From positions 148,176,503 to 148,240,502 of the forward strand of contig CM077645.1 in assembly GCA_039707465.1 (NCBI GenBank): a DNA stretch of 64,000 nt, in the 5' to 3' direction. The stretch is from Rhabdophis nuchalis. Its lineage: Eukaryota; Chordata; Lepidosauria; Squamata; Natricidae. Positions 54,134-64,000 of this stretch are shown here, piece by piece. The position numbers were made by a program, and so were the translations under genes. The stretch's first letter is position 1; each line of letters begins with the position of its first letter. The notes under the pieces were generated by a model. The model did no database searches and was not told where the DNA came from. It was given only the letters and a program-made list of their open reading frames with translations.

Positions 54134-54431
54134 TTCTAAATGCTCCATTTTCAGCGCTGCACTTGCGAAGCGCACATACACACGCAATGTGTGCTCACCG
54201 AATCTGTTGTTAAACTGGCAGCATCTCCCCACTGGTCCAAACCTTGCTAATGGCTCAAAATCAAAGATGCTTTATTTAAGTAAAACTATTCTCGCAGCCG
54301 TGACAGGCTATAGAAAAGAAAACAGCAGAAGTTTCTATGAGGATCAGACAGACTAGAAAACGTCTTTCTTTCTTTTTTTCTTTTTCTTTAAAAAAAAGAT
54401 TTAATATGTAAAAAAATGGGGGAGAAAAATA

Positions 54432-55513
54432 CAGGTAGTCCTCCACTTACGTCCATAATTAAGGCCAAAATTTATGTTGCTAAGCGAGACACTTGTTAAG
54501 TGACATTTGCCCCATTTTACACCTTTTCTTGCCACATTTGTTAAGTAAATCACTGCACTTGTTAAGTTAGTAACATGGTTGTTAAGTGAATCTGGCTTCC
54601 CCATTGACTTTGCTGGTCAAAAGGTCGGGACACTGCAACTGTCATAAATATGAGTCAGTTGCAAAGTGACTGGATTTCATTTATTTTATTTATTTATTTA
54701 TTAGTCATATTTGTATACCGCCCTATCTCCCCAGTGGGACTCAGGGTGGTGTACAGAAAAGATAAAAAGACAATACATACAATAACAATATAAAAAGGAT
54801 TAAATTTAGGGGTCTGTGCTAAAATTGTGGTTAAAAACTATTAAAATAACTAAATTAAAAGTAAACCATTAAAACTATGCCAGGCCGGCCACATGAAATA
54901 GATATGTTTTTAGGGCCCGGCGGAAAAGGCGCAGGTCCGTGATGGTGTGGAGGTCGGGGGGCAGGTCGTTCCAGAGGGCGGGGCCGGCCACAGAGAAGGC
55001 TCTTCCCTTGGGGGGTCACCAGCCGGCATTGTCCGGCAGATGGCACCCTGAGGAGACCCTCTCTGTGGGAGCGGACAGGTCGAAGGGAGGTATGTGGTAG
55101 GAGGCGGTCCCGCAGGTAATCAGGACCCGTGCCATGGAGCACTTTGAAGATGGTTACTAACACCTTGAAGCGCACCCGGAAGGCCACAGGCAGCCAGTGC
55201 AGCTCGCGCAGGAGAGGTGTTACATGGGAGTATCTTGAAACTCCCAAAATCCCCCGCGCGGCCGCATTCTGTATTAGCTGGAGCCTCCGGGTGCACCTCA
55301 AGGGGAGCCCCATGTAGAGACCGTTACAGTAGTCCAGGCGGGAGATGACGAGGGCTTGAGTGACCGTGCGTAGGGCGTTTTATTTTAATCACATGACCAT
55401 GGGGAAGCTGCAATGGTCGTAAGTGTGAAAAATGGTTATAAGTCGCTTTTTTTCAGTGCCATTGTAACTTTGAACAGTTACTAACCAAACCGTTATAAAT
55501 CAAGGACTACCTG
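54432..55513 (+). mobile_element. CAGGTAGTCC-family MITE (D) split by an L3-like LINE
   Basis: Left part 54432-54667 (CAGGTAGTCCTCCACTTACG ... AGTCAGTTGCAAAGTG); right part from about 55381 (TTTTAATCACATGACCATGG) to 55513 (CAAGGACTACCTG). TA precedes the left end. Confidence 0.9.
54668..55380 (-). mobile_element. L3-like LINE 3' portion, minus strand
   Basis: Tail of AAAT units at 54675-54702, 3' end GGGGAGATAGGGCGGTATAC on the minus strand. The 55313-54855 frame reads MGLPLRCTRRLQLIQNAAAR onward and shifts near PRGRA. 5'-truncated at about 55380. Confidence 0.9.
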
Positions 55514-55515
55514 TG

Positions 55516-56546
55516 CAAAGGCAAAGAAAGAAAAAAGAGAGAAAAACAGGAAAGAAAAAAAATATGATACCTCTAAGAAATAATGCAACCTCATCGTTAA
55601 AATCTGATCATATGGAATAAGACTGATCAATCTTTTCATTCTTTTCATTCAAAGGCAAGAGGTTCATAGAAAGAGAATGAACATGCTGTCAATCTTAAAC
55701 TTTCCATTTGGGATTGTACTGTCAGCATCTTTGAGGCACCGTTTTTGGTTGCCCCCCAACCCATCCAATAAAGCAATAATTCTTGATATACTGACAAGTT
55801 CTAAGTTTTTAGTATCCAGTTCAAAACAATTTTATGTCTTTACACTTTATTGATCTTTGTGCTTATGGTATAAACTTATGGATATTAAACCAAAATGGGT
55901 AAATATTGGAAAATATCCTATGAGTAAATATCCAGTCACCTGTTTATATTTGCAGCCAATCCTTTTAAACATTCTCTGGGGGATCCAATACATGCGGAAA
56001 AGATTTTTTCATTGAATTAATGTAGTTAAGAAATCAATGGTGCTTCTTGCTTCAAGGTATGTTATTCCAACTTCAAAGTTTTTTACAAATAGCTAGTATA
56101 TTTCTAATTTATTAAAATACGATAAATTTAGAAACTTCGAAAACACGTTTCAATATTGATAGCAATTTATGGGTTTGAGTTGCTACTAATGCATTTGGAT
56201 CTAATGGCGAACACGAGTGCTGCTTTAATTGTATACAGTGTAGTATTGCAAGCAGGTGTAGGGTTTAATATTAGAAACAAATCCATTGGCTTGGCGGAGT
56301 AGAACGTCATCCAATTTGGTTCTCTATCATAAGGCACATTGTTATCCTTCTTACTTGATAACCCTCTTATTTTGAGATTAGAAGCTGAACTTGAAATAGA
56401 GGTCAGGTGTATAAGAAGGTGTTCATTAACCCAGGCACAGAGCTAAGAGAGAGAGAGAGAAAAAAACTTTACTCAATGGTCACCTTGTATACTTTAGGTC
56501 TGTTGCTTTTTCTCTCTCTTTGATACAATCTTTAGGTTACTAAGAC
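55516..56546 (-). other. unassigned, possibly a decayed L1 ORF2 remnant on the minus strand
   Basis: On the minus strand, a short stretch reads YWIPQRMFKRIGCKYKQ near 55940-55995, loosely like the RT-downstream part of L1 ORF2 in reptiles. Many stops are present and no other motif supports it. Confidence 0.25.
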
Positions 56547-57060
56547 AGGTATTTATTATTTATTTATTATTTATTTATAAAATTTATATAACCGCACCCT
56601 CTCCCCGAAGGGACCCGGGGCGGTGCACAGGAAATTTAAAACAACACAAATACAAAGTATAAATAATTAAAATCGAATTAAATAGTTTATCCCTGTGCTA
56701 AAATTTAAATAGTTAAGACATAATCCCTTACAAACCCAATTAAAACAATTTATAATACAGACTGCAGACTAGGTAAATAACTTAGGCCAAACCGGCCTGA
56801 TGGAACAGGAGTGTCTTTAATTTCTGGCGGAAGGTGCGGAGGTCCGTGGTTGTTCTGAGGTCGGGGGGTAGGTCGTTCCAGAGGGTTGGGCCCACCACAG
56901 AGAAGGCCCTTCCCCTGGGCGTCGCCCGCTGGCATTGCCTAGTGGATGGCACCCGGAGAAGTCCCTCTCTGTGGGAGCGAATCGGCCGCAGGGATGTATG
57001 AGGTAGGATGCGGTCTCGCAGGTAGCTTGGTCCCGTGCCATGGAGCGCTTTAAGGTATAG
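56547..57060 (-). mobile_element. L3-like LINE 3' portion, minus strand
   Basis: Begins with TTATTTATTTATT tail units, then CCGCACCCTCTCCCCGAAGG. The minus-strand coding remnant includes RDQATCETASYLIHP-type shadow frames of the usual C-terminal region. 5'-truncated at about 57060. Confidence 0.88.
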
Positions 57061-57098
57061 TTATTTGATCTTAAACTTTTGCATTTATATCTGCTTTT

Positions 57099-57377
57099 CA
57101 GTGGTGGGATTTGAAATTTTTTACTACCGGTTCTGTGGGCATGGCTTTGTGGGCATGGCAGGGGAAGGATACTGCACAATCCCCATTCCCTCCCCATTCC
57201 CCGGGGAAGGTTAGTAAACAATCCCCATTCCCTCCCCACCCCACTAACCTGCTTCCCAGCTCCGTTCTCCTGTTCAGGACAACCAAAGAAGATCAGCTAG
57301 GAGCCTATTTGCTGGTTCTCCGAATTAATCAAAATTTCTGCCACCTCTCCAGAATTCCTGGCTAAATACCACCTCTG
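57099..57377. mobile_element. hAT-like MITE (CAGTGGTGGGATTT family)
   Basis: Starts CAGTGGTGGGATTTGAAATT and ends CTAAATACCACCTCTG. CTGCTTTT (57091-57098) and CTGCTTAT (57378-57385) match at 7 of 8. A GGGAATGGGGA motif is repeated inside. Confidence 0.85.
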
Positions 57378-57385
57378 CTGCTTAT

Positions 57386-57694
57386 CCTAAGGAGCTGAAG
57401 ATCTTATCAAAGATTGATTAACGAAGATTGAGTTACACCTCATACAATATTTTTTTTTAAATTTAGAAAGCAAATAATTTTTCTTCTGGTATAATGTGCC
57501 TGCATTTTCTTCCACCCTACAACTGCAAAACTTGAGTTTTCTACCGAGGCTACCTAGCAATAATGTCCATAGATAAAAATAGGCAAGAAGTTAAAAAAAT
57601 ATGTCTGTTTTTCTTTCTTCTTTTGCTTGTCCTTTTAATAGATCTCAAAAGTCAAATCCAAAGGATTCAGTAATATAAACTTTGAGAAGCTCAG
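57386..57694. other. intergenic DNA, nothing recognised
   Basis: AT-rich, no feature recognised. Confidence 0.5.
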
Positions 57695-57696
57695 TA

Positions 57697-58068
57697 CAGG
57701 TAGTCCTCGACCTACAATAGTTGTTAGTGACCAAAAAATACAAGAGCACTAAAAACGGTGACTTATGACCATATTTCCCACTTATGACTCTTGTGATCAT
57801 GTGATTAAAATTCAAACACTTGGCAACTACCGTAAGTCATGATGGTTGCAGTGTCCCGGGGTCATGTGATCACATTTCTGACAAGCAAAGTCAATAGGGA
57901 AGACAGATTCACTTAACAACCGTGTTATTATTAACTTAACAACTGCAGCATTTCACTTAACAACCGTGACAAGAAAGGTCGCAAAATGGGACAAAACTCA
58001 CTTAAACATGTCTTTCTTAGCAACAGAAATGTTGATCTCAATTGTGGTCGTAAGTCAAGGACTATCTG
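57697..58068 (-). mobile_element. CAGGTAGTCC-family MITE, complete
   Basis: Ends CAGGTAGTCCTCGACCTAC and GTAAGTCAAGGACTATCTG, TA on both sides (57695-57696, 58069-58070). About 370 bp, no coding capacity. It gives the uninterrupted reference for the split copies. Orientation is opposite to copies A-D. Confidence 0.9.
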
Positions 58069-58139
58069 TATAAGCCCATGTTGAAAAAGCTCTAGTTCAG
58101 GATTACATTTCAATAAAACTGGCTACAGTGTTGCAATAG

Positions 58140-58470
58140 ACCTCAACTTACAACTGGTCAACTTACAACCGTGTGACCAGACCTGATTTTAAGCAAATCC
58201 ATATATATTCTTTTGGAAGGTTTTTTGTTTTTGCTGGAAACCAGGCAAAGCAGGTTGTATCATAAATAATGGTCACGTGACTGTGGAGCAGCCATATAGA
58301 TGAACCAATTGCCAGGAGCTCAAAATGCAGTCATGTACACCTACAGTTCCAACAACTGTATATGTACAGTTGTTGGAACTCCAGAACTAGTTTGCAAGTA
58401 GCTTTGGCAAGGGGCACTTGTAACTTTGTATGCTAAGTTACGGTTCATTAAATGAAGGCTACCTGTACCA
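58140..58470. mobile_element. related degenerate MITE with a 16 bp perfect hairpin
   Basis: Text such as GACCTCAACTTACAACTGG at the left and GAAGGCTACCTGTA at the right suggests a diverged member or sister of the CAGGTAGTCC family. Inside, arms 58345-58360 and 58365-58380 are perfectly complementary around TATG. Confidence 0.5.
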
Positions 58471-58637
58471 GGGTCTTATCTACCAGCTTAATGAGCAGAC
58501 ATAGGTTTTCATCTTTTGCTGTCATCTCTGCCTAAGAAACAAGGTGCCAGCGTTCCGAGTAATACACCCATTGAAAGCAGGGAGGTTTAAGTGAAGGATG
58601 CCATATTTTTCTGGGTGTAGCATCACATGTTCTAATA

Positions 58638-58834
58638 CAGAGGTCTCATTCTCGCGGCCCGCAGGCCAATTGCGGCCCGCAGGACGGTATCTTGTGGCCC
58701 CCACCGTGATATGAAAGTATAATATTAGTGCAGCCCGCGGGGGAAGTGGACCTCTGTGGAATCTGTTATGCGGCCCAGCCTCACCCAGACTCTGCCTCCA
58801 GCGGCCCCCAGGTAAATTGAGTTTGAGACCCCTG
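58638..58834. mobile_element. non-autonomous hAT element, perfect 8 bp duplication
   Basis: Ends CAGAGGTCTCATTCTCGCGG and GAGTTTGAGACCCCTG. TTCTAATA is at 58630-58637 and 58835-58842. It is the inverse-orientation sibling of 53936-54133. An internal GGCCCGCAGGCCAATTGCGG motif is shared. Confidence 0.93.
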
Positions 58835-58899
58835 TTCTAATAGGTACAAAATATCATGGTTATTCTGATGTTTGTCCATTGTATTCAAATTACGACATG

Positions 58900-59759
58900 C
58901 TTTGACATCTGGGATGCCGGCGGCGACGGTTGAGTCCTGGGACTCGTCCGCCGTTTTGTTGTTTTCGCGGCCCCAAATGGGGCGGGGTGTGCCTTTTAAG
59001 GGACCCCCCCATAAGGTCGGCTTGCCTGGACCTTTCCTAGCCCGGTGGCGGCCGGGGGGGTCCTTGTTTTCGACCTAGGAGTGAGAAGACGTGCTGCGGG
59101 GGGCTTGGTTCCCTTTGCCAACGGAGGACGGGAGCAAATAACTAATTTGGTGAGAGCTGGATCGTTCGAGTCGGATGGCTATGCCGGGACTCTGGCTGCG
59201 AGGTGGATTGTAAGTGATTTTGTCCTTTTCTGCTGGCAGCTTTGACTATAAGAAACGATGGAGGGAGGTGTTTGTTAAAACCCCCCTCGGATTTATAGCA
59301 GCGGCGTTTTGAAATGGCTCCTCGAGTTTGAGGAAGCGGATATTTCTCATCCGAACTTTGCTAAAGAGTGAAAGTCTTTGCGGTTTGTTTCTAGATACAT
59401 AGTATCGAAGTCTTGCTACAATGAAACAATTTCCTTTGCTGTTTTCTCCTGCTGGCTTCCAGATTGGGTGGGGGAAGATGGCGATCCTTTGTTCTTAAGT
59501 GACTATTCTTCATGGAAAATTTCCGACATTCCCTTGTGACCTGGACTGCCTCTCTCTATTAAAGGATGATTTGTGCTAAATGATTAACTGATTCCTTCCC
59601 TGGAGTGCCTTCTTTTTCTTTATAATTGAGTGAAAAACTTGCCTTTCTCTCTGGATTTTACAACTTTTACAACTTTGAATTGGACTTTGCTTTTGGACTT
59701 GCTTCACCGGCCGCACCTAAAAAACGCCATTTTATTGCCACTGATCCAAACCACTCACC
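58900..59759 (+). promoter_or_regulatory. 5' UTR, possible internal promoter, of the half-L1-like element
   Basis: The first ~250 bp are CpG- and G/C-rich (GGCGGCGACGG, CGTCCGCCG, GTGGCGGCCGGGGGGG), unlike the surrounding AT-rich DNA. This is typical of L1 5' UTRs that carry the promoter. Exact start and activity are unknown. Confidence 0.5.
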
Positions 59760-60615
59760 ATGGGTTCAAAAAAGCAGCCAGAAAAACCAGACACAGATGC
59801 AAGATTAACAGCTATGGAAGAAGTATTACATTCTTTGGTATTGGAAATTAAAGAGCTTAGAAAAGACCACTGCAGTTCCAAATTAGAACTTTTGGAGACA
59901 CAGAAGAAATTGATGCAGAACACACAGAAGACTGAAGAGTTAGAACTGGGGCTGGCTGGGGCAAGGGGAGAGCTCAAAAATGTTAATACTGAAATTGGAG
60001 ATTTAACTGGTCATATGTCTAGGATGGATTTTGAAAGGATGTCATATTTTTTAAGATTTCAGAATATTCCTGAAGAATCTGGTGAATGCCTTCCTGATCT
60101 TTTGAGCACAATTTTAGCAGACTATTTACACAAACCTAAGGAAGAGATCAGGGGGGGACATTGACCTGGTTTATAGAATAAATTCAGCATATGCCAGGAT
60201 AAATGAAGTACCCAGAGAGATACATATTAAATTTGTTAGAAGATCGACTAGGGAGGGAATATTGAGGGTGCAGAGAGAGGGTCCGTTAATTTACCAACAA
60301 AAGGAAGTCGCTATCTTGAAGCAGATCCCGAAAAAGATTAGAGAGGTGAGGAGGAAATATTCCTTCTTATCTAAAAAATTGTTTAAACAGGGGATTTGGT
60401 TCAAGTGGGTGATGCTAGAAGGGATGTTGGTGTTCTGGGAAGGAGGAAGAGTAAGGATTAAAACAGTTGCTGAGGCGGAAGCCTTTCTTAAAAAACATTC
60501 CTCAATCCTGGAGGATGAAAATGGAGGAGCAGAGGGGGCCACGGCCTCGCCCACTGGGGGCCAGGGAGGAGAACAAGAAGATACAATTGCTAAGAGACTT
60601 AGATCTAAAAAATGA
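59760..60615 (+). CDS. L1-type ORF1 protein (RNA-binding chaperone), one frameshift
   Basis: Start ATG at 59760. Residues ~1-15 are basic; ~15-90 form a heptad-rich coiled coil (MEEVLHSLVLEIKELRKD ... TEELELGLAGAR). An RRM-like segment follows (MDFERMSYFLRFQNIPEESG). A G7 run at 60151-60157 adds one base; the frame resumes as DIDLVYRINSAYARINEVPR and runs through the C-terminal domain (IHIKFVRRSTRE, EGGRVRIKTVAEAEAFL) to AKRLRSKK at 60615. Total about 284 residues, slightly shorter than mammalian L1 ORF1p. In L1 the protein trimerises and coats element RNA. With no ORF2 it would rely on L1 machinery in trans. Confidence 0.85.
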
Positions 60616-60862
60616 CTTTTTTAATATAGTATAACTTTTGTTTGGATGTTTGTATACGATTGCTAGCACAGAATTTACAATGATGTATGCACTTCTCTTC
60701 ACTTTGTAGTACTATTGAAATATGTATTATCTATGTTTTGTCAAGAAGCCCCGGAGGGGGCCCACGATCTCGACGTGAAAGTTCTCAAAATATTTCCTTA
60801 TCACACCTTACCCTATCCTATTTGAAAAAATTGTAAAACTCAATAAAACTTTTTCAATATAA

Positions 60863-61279
60863 AAAAAACAAAGATCTCACCTAGCTACTGAAACAGGTAC
60901 GAAATCCAACATAGATCATTTAGGAACCCAACATGTGTTTGGGTATAGTAATAATCAAAAACAAGGGATCATGATTATCTTGCAGTTGTTTGCCATAAAA
61001 TCAGTACCATGCAGAAAACTTTCCAGTTTCTACACAGCACCTCCAGAATAATGGCTTCTTCGTGAGCCTTAAACAACACAGCAGCATAATCCTATCTTCC
61101 ACTGTTTGCTGTGTGCCTATATTAACCCAGCAGTAAGCCAATGCCTTGTATTTGAAGTACAGTGATGGTTGTCTCAAAAGAGTCGCAAAGGGGAAATTCT
61201 TTCACAACTTCTGTTTAGGAATATAAACTTCTAATAAATGTACTGAAGCAAATCTCAGTTCATCAAAAGAACATAAATT
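60863..61279. other. intergenic DNA, nothing recognised
   Basis: No ORF or repeat signature recognised. Confidence 0.5.
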
Positions 61280-61643
61280 CAGGTAGTCCTTGACTTACAA
61301 CTGTTCATTTAGTGACTGTTCACAGCACTGAAAAAGGTGATTTATTACCGTTTTTCCCCCTTACGACCGTTGCAGCATCCCCATGGTCACATGATTAAAA
61401 TTCAGTTGCTTGCCAAGGGGTTCACAGATATGACGGCTGCAGTGTCCTGGGGTTGCATGTGATCACCTTTTGTGACCTTCTGATGAGCAAAGTCAATGGG
61501 GAATCCAGATTCACTTAACAACCATGCTACTAAACAACCGAGCCAAGAAAAGTCGTGAAATGAAGCAAATTCACGTAACAAATGTTTTACTTAACAACAT
61601 CAATTTTGGGCTCAATTGTGGTCGTAACTCCAGGACTACCTGT
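61280..61643 (-). mobile_element. CAGGTAGTCC-family MITE, complete
   Basis: Ends CAGGTAGTCCTTGACTTACA and GTAACTCCAGGACTACCTG, with TA on the right side. It aligns over its length with 57697-58068 in the same orientation. Confidence 0.9.
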
Positions 61644-62034
61644 ATTTGTTTCGTAGAAGTGACTTGGGACGGGGGGAATATGAATGTTCTCTGTGTTTGG
61701 ATTTTTCTTTTGACAACGTCGGGTTTAAATCAGGAGTTGCCAAACACTTCAGCTCAACAACCCTTTCATCCCCCCAAACATTATATAAAAGTTATGTAAT
61801 ATAAGAAATACAACTAATAAGTAGTACAATGATGACCCCCACCCCACCCGACATTCATCAACCATTTCTTCACCAGCTCGTAAATTCAATCATAATCCTT
61901 GACACAAATTAGTCCTCTTGATTGAACTGCCAGAACAAATTTCTCTATCATAGAAAGTTGAGGGTCCCTGAAGAAATGAAAATTACATTTAAGTAGGCCT
62001 CGGTGGTTTATTTATTTAGGGAAGAAACTGCAAA
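61644..62034. other. intergenic DNA, nothing recognised
   Basis: A G6 run and C-rich patch near 61835; otherwise no feature. Confidence 0.5.
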
Positions 62035-62246
62035 TAACCAATATGATCCCACTGATTATGGCACAAGGCTAGATAGCAAGAGACCAGGTGTTCAAGTCCC
62101 TCCTTAGCCATGAAAACTAGATGGGCTAGTCACTCTTTCTCAGCCCAACTCACCTCACAGGATTGTTATTGTGAAGAAAAAAAGGAGGAGGAGGTGCATT
62201 TGATATATTCACTGCCTTAAGTTATTTGGAAAAATAATAACGGCAG
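62035..62246 (+). mobile_element. tRNA-derived SINE (family D), degenerate head
   Basis: The B box is degraded (GTTCAAGTCCC). The body GGGCTAGTCACTCTTTCTCAG, CCAACTCACCTCACAGG and the end TTCACTGCCTTAAGTTATTTGG are typical of this SINE. Confidence 0.8.
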
Positions 62247-62254
62247 GTTATACT

Positions 62255-62741
62255 CAGTGGTGGGTTTCAAAATTTTTTAGAACCTCTTCTGTAGGTTGGC
62301 CTGCTTTGTGGGAGTGGCTTGCCAGCCATGTGACCAGGTGGGAGTGGCTTGCCGGCCATGTGACCGGGTGGGAGTGGCTTAGCAGTCATGTGACTGGGTG
62401 GGCATGGCCAAACTGTAAAATGTGGTGAAACTCACTTAACTTGCTTAGCAACCAAAATGTTGGCTCAGAAACTCTGGCATTTGAAGCACGCAAGTCTTAA
62501 AGCTGTCAAGTTACAAGACCCTTGTACCCCTAACCCTTTAGGAAAAAAACCCCCAGGGGTGTTCATACTTGACAGTTTTAAGACTTGTGGACTTCAACTC
62601 CCAGAATTCCTCCTCTCGCTCTTCATCTTGATGATGTGCAGACAGGCGGGGGGAGGGAGCTGGAACCGGTTCTAAACGGCACTGTAGATTTGTGGAACCT
62701 CTTCTATAGAAGAGGTTAGAACTGGCAGGAACCCACCCCTG
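62255..62741. mobile_element. hAT-like MITE (CAGTGGTGGG family), perfect 8 bp duplication
   Basis: Starts CAGTGGTGGGTTTCAAAATT and ends GCAGGAACCCACCCCTG. GTTATACT is at 62247-62254 and 62742-62749. It contains three tandem ~30 bp units of GTGGGAGTGGCTTGCCGGCC type (62305-62405). Within about 62480-62610 lies text related to the mini-MITE at 12640 (AAGCTGTCAAG, CTTGACAGTTTTAAGACTTG). Confidence 0.9.
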
Positions 62742-62889
62742 GTTATACTGTTTCATGCAAACATGCACCTTACCTATACATACATACATACTGTGTGTGT
62801 AATATATAAAACTATTGTTATCTCTTTCTTTTCCTTCATTTTATTATAAAAACCAATTGGCTAAGAGTTTACAGAGTGTGATCCAAACT

Positions 62890-63090
62890 TAAAATAAGGA
62901 GCAATTTCTTCACCATGTCAGATCAGTTTACTTCCTGGAGTTGTCAATGCTCCACAATTGGAAGTATTCTAGGAAAAACAAGGCAAACATAAGTCTAGGA
63001 TGATATAAGGATCCATGCCCTCAGCAAGGATTTAAATCAGAAGGCTTTCGAGTTCCCTTCTAGCCCCATGATTTTATGACTCTAAAGCAG
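62890..63090 (+). mobile_element. CR1 LINE 3' end, degenerate
   Basis: GGAGTTGTCAATGCTCCACAA, then CGAGTTCCCTTCTAGCCCCATGATTTTATGACTCTA fits the CR1 3' terminus and 8-mer tail. Confidence 0.6.
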
Positions 63091-63334
63091 CTAATATAAT
63101 CATACTATGTAATGCATTTTGGAAATAACCTTTTTTTCTTTTACTGTATCTTGTGAGCTCTGAATGACTCCCTTAATAACCAGAAGAATTTCATTTCCTT
63201 GCTCTCCCTTTGTATTCTTTTCAATGGTATTCAGATAAGGTAGGAAGAATGGTTAGTCAGAGGTAAGAGTATCTGGTTTTAGTAAGCAGCAAAAATCCAT
63301 CCATCCTTCAAATGTTTGAAAAGTACTTCTTAAC

Positions 63335-63564
63335 CAGTGATGGGATTCAATATTTTTTACTACCAGTTCTGTGGGCGGGGCTTGATGGGCATGGCTTGGT
63401 GGGCGTGGCTTGGTGAGCATGGCAGGGGAAGGATGCTGTAAAATCTCCATTCCTTCCCGATCAGCTGGGACTCAGGAGTCAGAGAATAGATGGGGGCGGG
63501 GACAGTCAGAGGTGGTATTGACCGGTTCTCCAGACTGGTCAGAACCTGCTGAATACCACCTCTG
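63335..63564. mobile_element. hAT-like MITE (CAGTGGTGGGATTC family)
   Basis: Starts CAGTGATGGGATTCAATATT and ends CTGAATACCACCTCTG. TTCTTAAC (63327-63334) and TTCTTAAT (63565-63572) match at 7 of 8. Interior GGGCGTGGCTTGGTG units repeat. Confidence 0.88.
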
Positions 63565-63572
63565 TTCTTAAT

Positions 63573-64000
63573 TAAACTTTTGTGCTAAACATCTTTTATA
63601 TATTTTCAAACTGTAAAGCTAATTTTCCTTAACGTTATTCATTTGGACAAATTTACTTTCTTATATTCCTCATGTTCCTCATTATTTAAACATACAGAGA
63701 ATAGGAAGAGACACTTCCTAGGTGCTTCAGACTGAGGGAACATGCATAGATGCAGGATGGGAGCATTTCATGATTGTAGTCACCAAGATGACACAAAGTT
63801 TATTTGAGGTCCCAATTTGTCCCAATTTATCAACTAAATTTATATATACCACACATCTCTATTAGAGATGAGTCTAGACAACTTACAATGTTGTAAAAAC
63901 AACATAAAATATTAAGATAATAAATATTAATTTTAAATCTTATTTTATGTTACTATACATCCTATCTATCTTAAAATTGTTTACATAGGACGTTCATTCA
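63573..64000. other. intergenic DNA with a weak minus-strand LINE tail
   Basis: At 63836-63940, AATTTATATATACCACACATC followed by AACTTACAATG looks like a degenerate minus-strand LINE 3' end. The rest was not recognised. Confidence 0.4.

Larger units (their letters stand above)
53418..54234. mobile_element. hAT-like MITE (CAGAGGTGG family) hosting two further hAT elements
   Basis: Outer ends CAGAGGTGGTATTCAGCTGG and GCAGCATCTCCCCACTG. The perfect 8 bp GTCCAAAC lies at 53410-53417 and 54235-54242. Without the two inserts (53493-53814 and 53936-54133, each with one copy of its duplication) it would be about 280 bp. Confidence 0.92.
58900..60862 (+). mobile_element. half-L1-like retroposon copy 3, nearly full length
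   Basis: Layout: GC-rich 5' region (about 58900-59759), L1-type ORF1 (59760-60615), 247 bp 3' UTR with AATAAA at 60842-60847, A-rich end at 60862. No endonuclease or reverse transcriptase ORF is present. The ORF1-to-tail junction is the same as in copies 1 and 2. No flanking duplication could be found for this copy. Confidence 0.85.

Noticed and set aside
55516..56546. Confident L1 ORF2 call
   Set aside because: Only one short stretch resembles reptile L1 ORF2; without RT or endonuclease motifs it was kept as a low-confidence note.

Overview
The window is vertebrate nuclear DNA, most likely from a squamate reptile and probably a snake. The clues are CR1/L3-type LINEs whose 3' tails run straight into microsatellites, tRNA-derived SINEs of squamate type, two copies resembling the hAT element SPIN, and LINE tails ending in (ATTCT)n. 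Family names are recalled from knowledge, not from a database search.

Only one host-gene segment was recognised. It is the terminal coding exon of FARS2 (mitochondrial phenylalanyl-tRNA synthetase, + strand) at 11000-11138, with a splice acceptor just upstream and an AATAAA signal at 11242. Positions 1-10999 are therefore the end of the last FARS2 intron. Positions 11270-64000 are downstream intergenic DNA with no host exon that I can recognise.

Nearly everything else is layered transposable elements. (1) L3-like LINEs occur in about eleven copies. One, at 49014-52378, is about 3.4 kb and keeps an 889-codon frame with the reverse transcriptase YADD motif. (2) CR1 LINEs with TTGTA-type tails are present. 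(3) Three copies of an ORF1-only L1-type retroposon (half-L1 architecture) lie at 13521, 35733 and about 58900; two carry 15-16 bp target-site duplications. (4) At least a dozen non-autonomous hAT elements carry 8 bp target duplications. (5) There are TA-flanked MITEs, one family of which (ends CAGGTAGTCC) is a repeated landing site for LINEs. (6) Four SINE families are present. (7) Many long microsatellites are present, several demonstrably attached to LINE tails.

The most notable structures are: a CR1 insertion that appears to carry about 270 bp of its source's 3' flank (44533-45671, source 41869-42803), which looks like a CR1 3' transduction; the half-L1-like family; a triple hAT nest in which each element has its own 8 bp duplication (53418-54234); and a MITE split by two L3 LINEs (48295-52467). 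Two near-perfect RFX-type X-box palindromes (23671 and 43715) in non-repetitive DNA are candidate regulatory sites.
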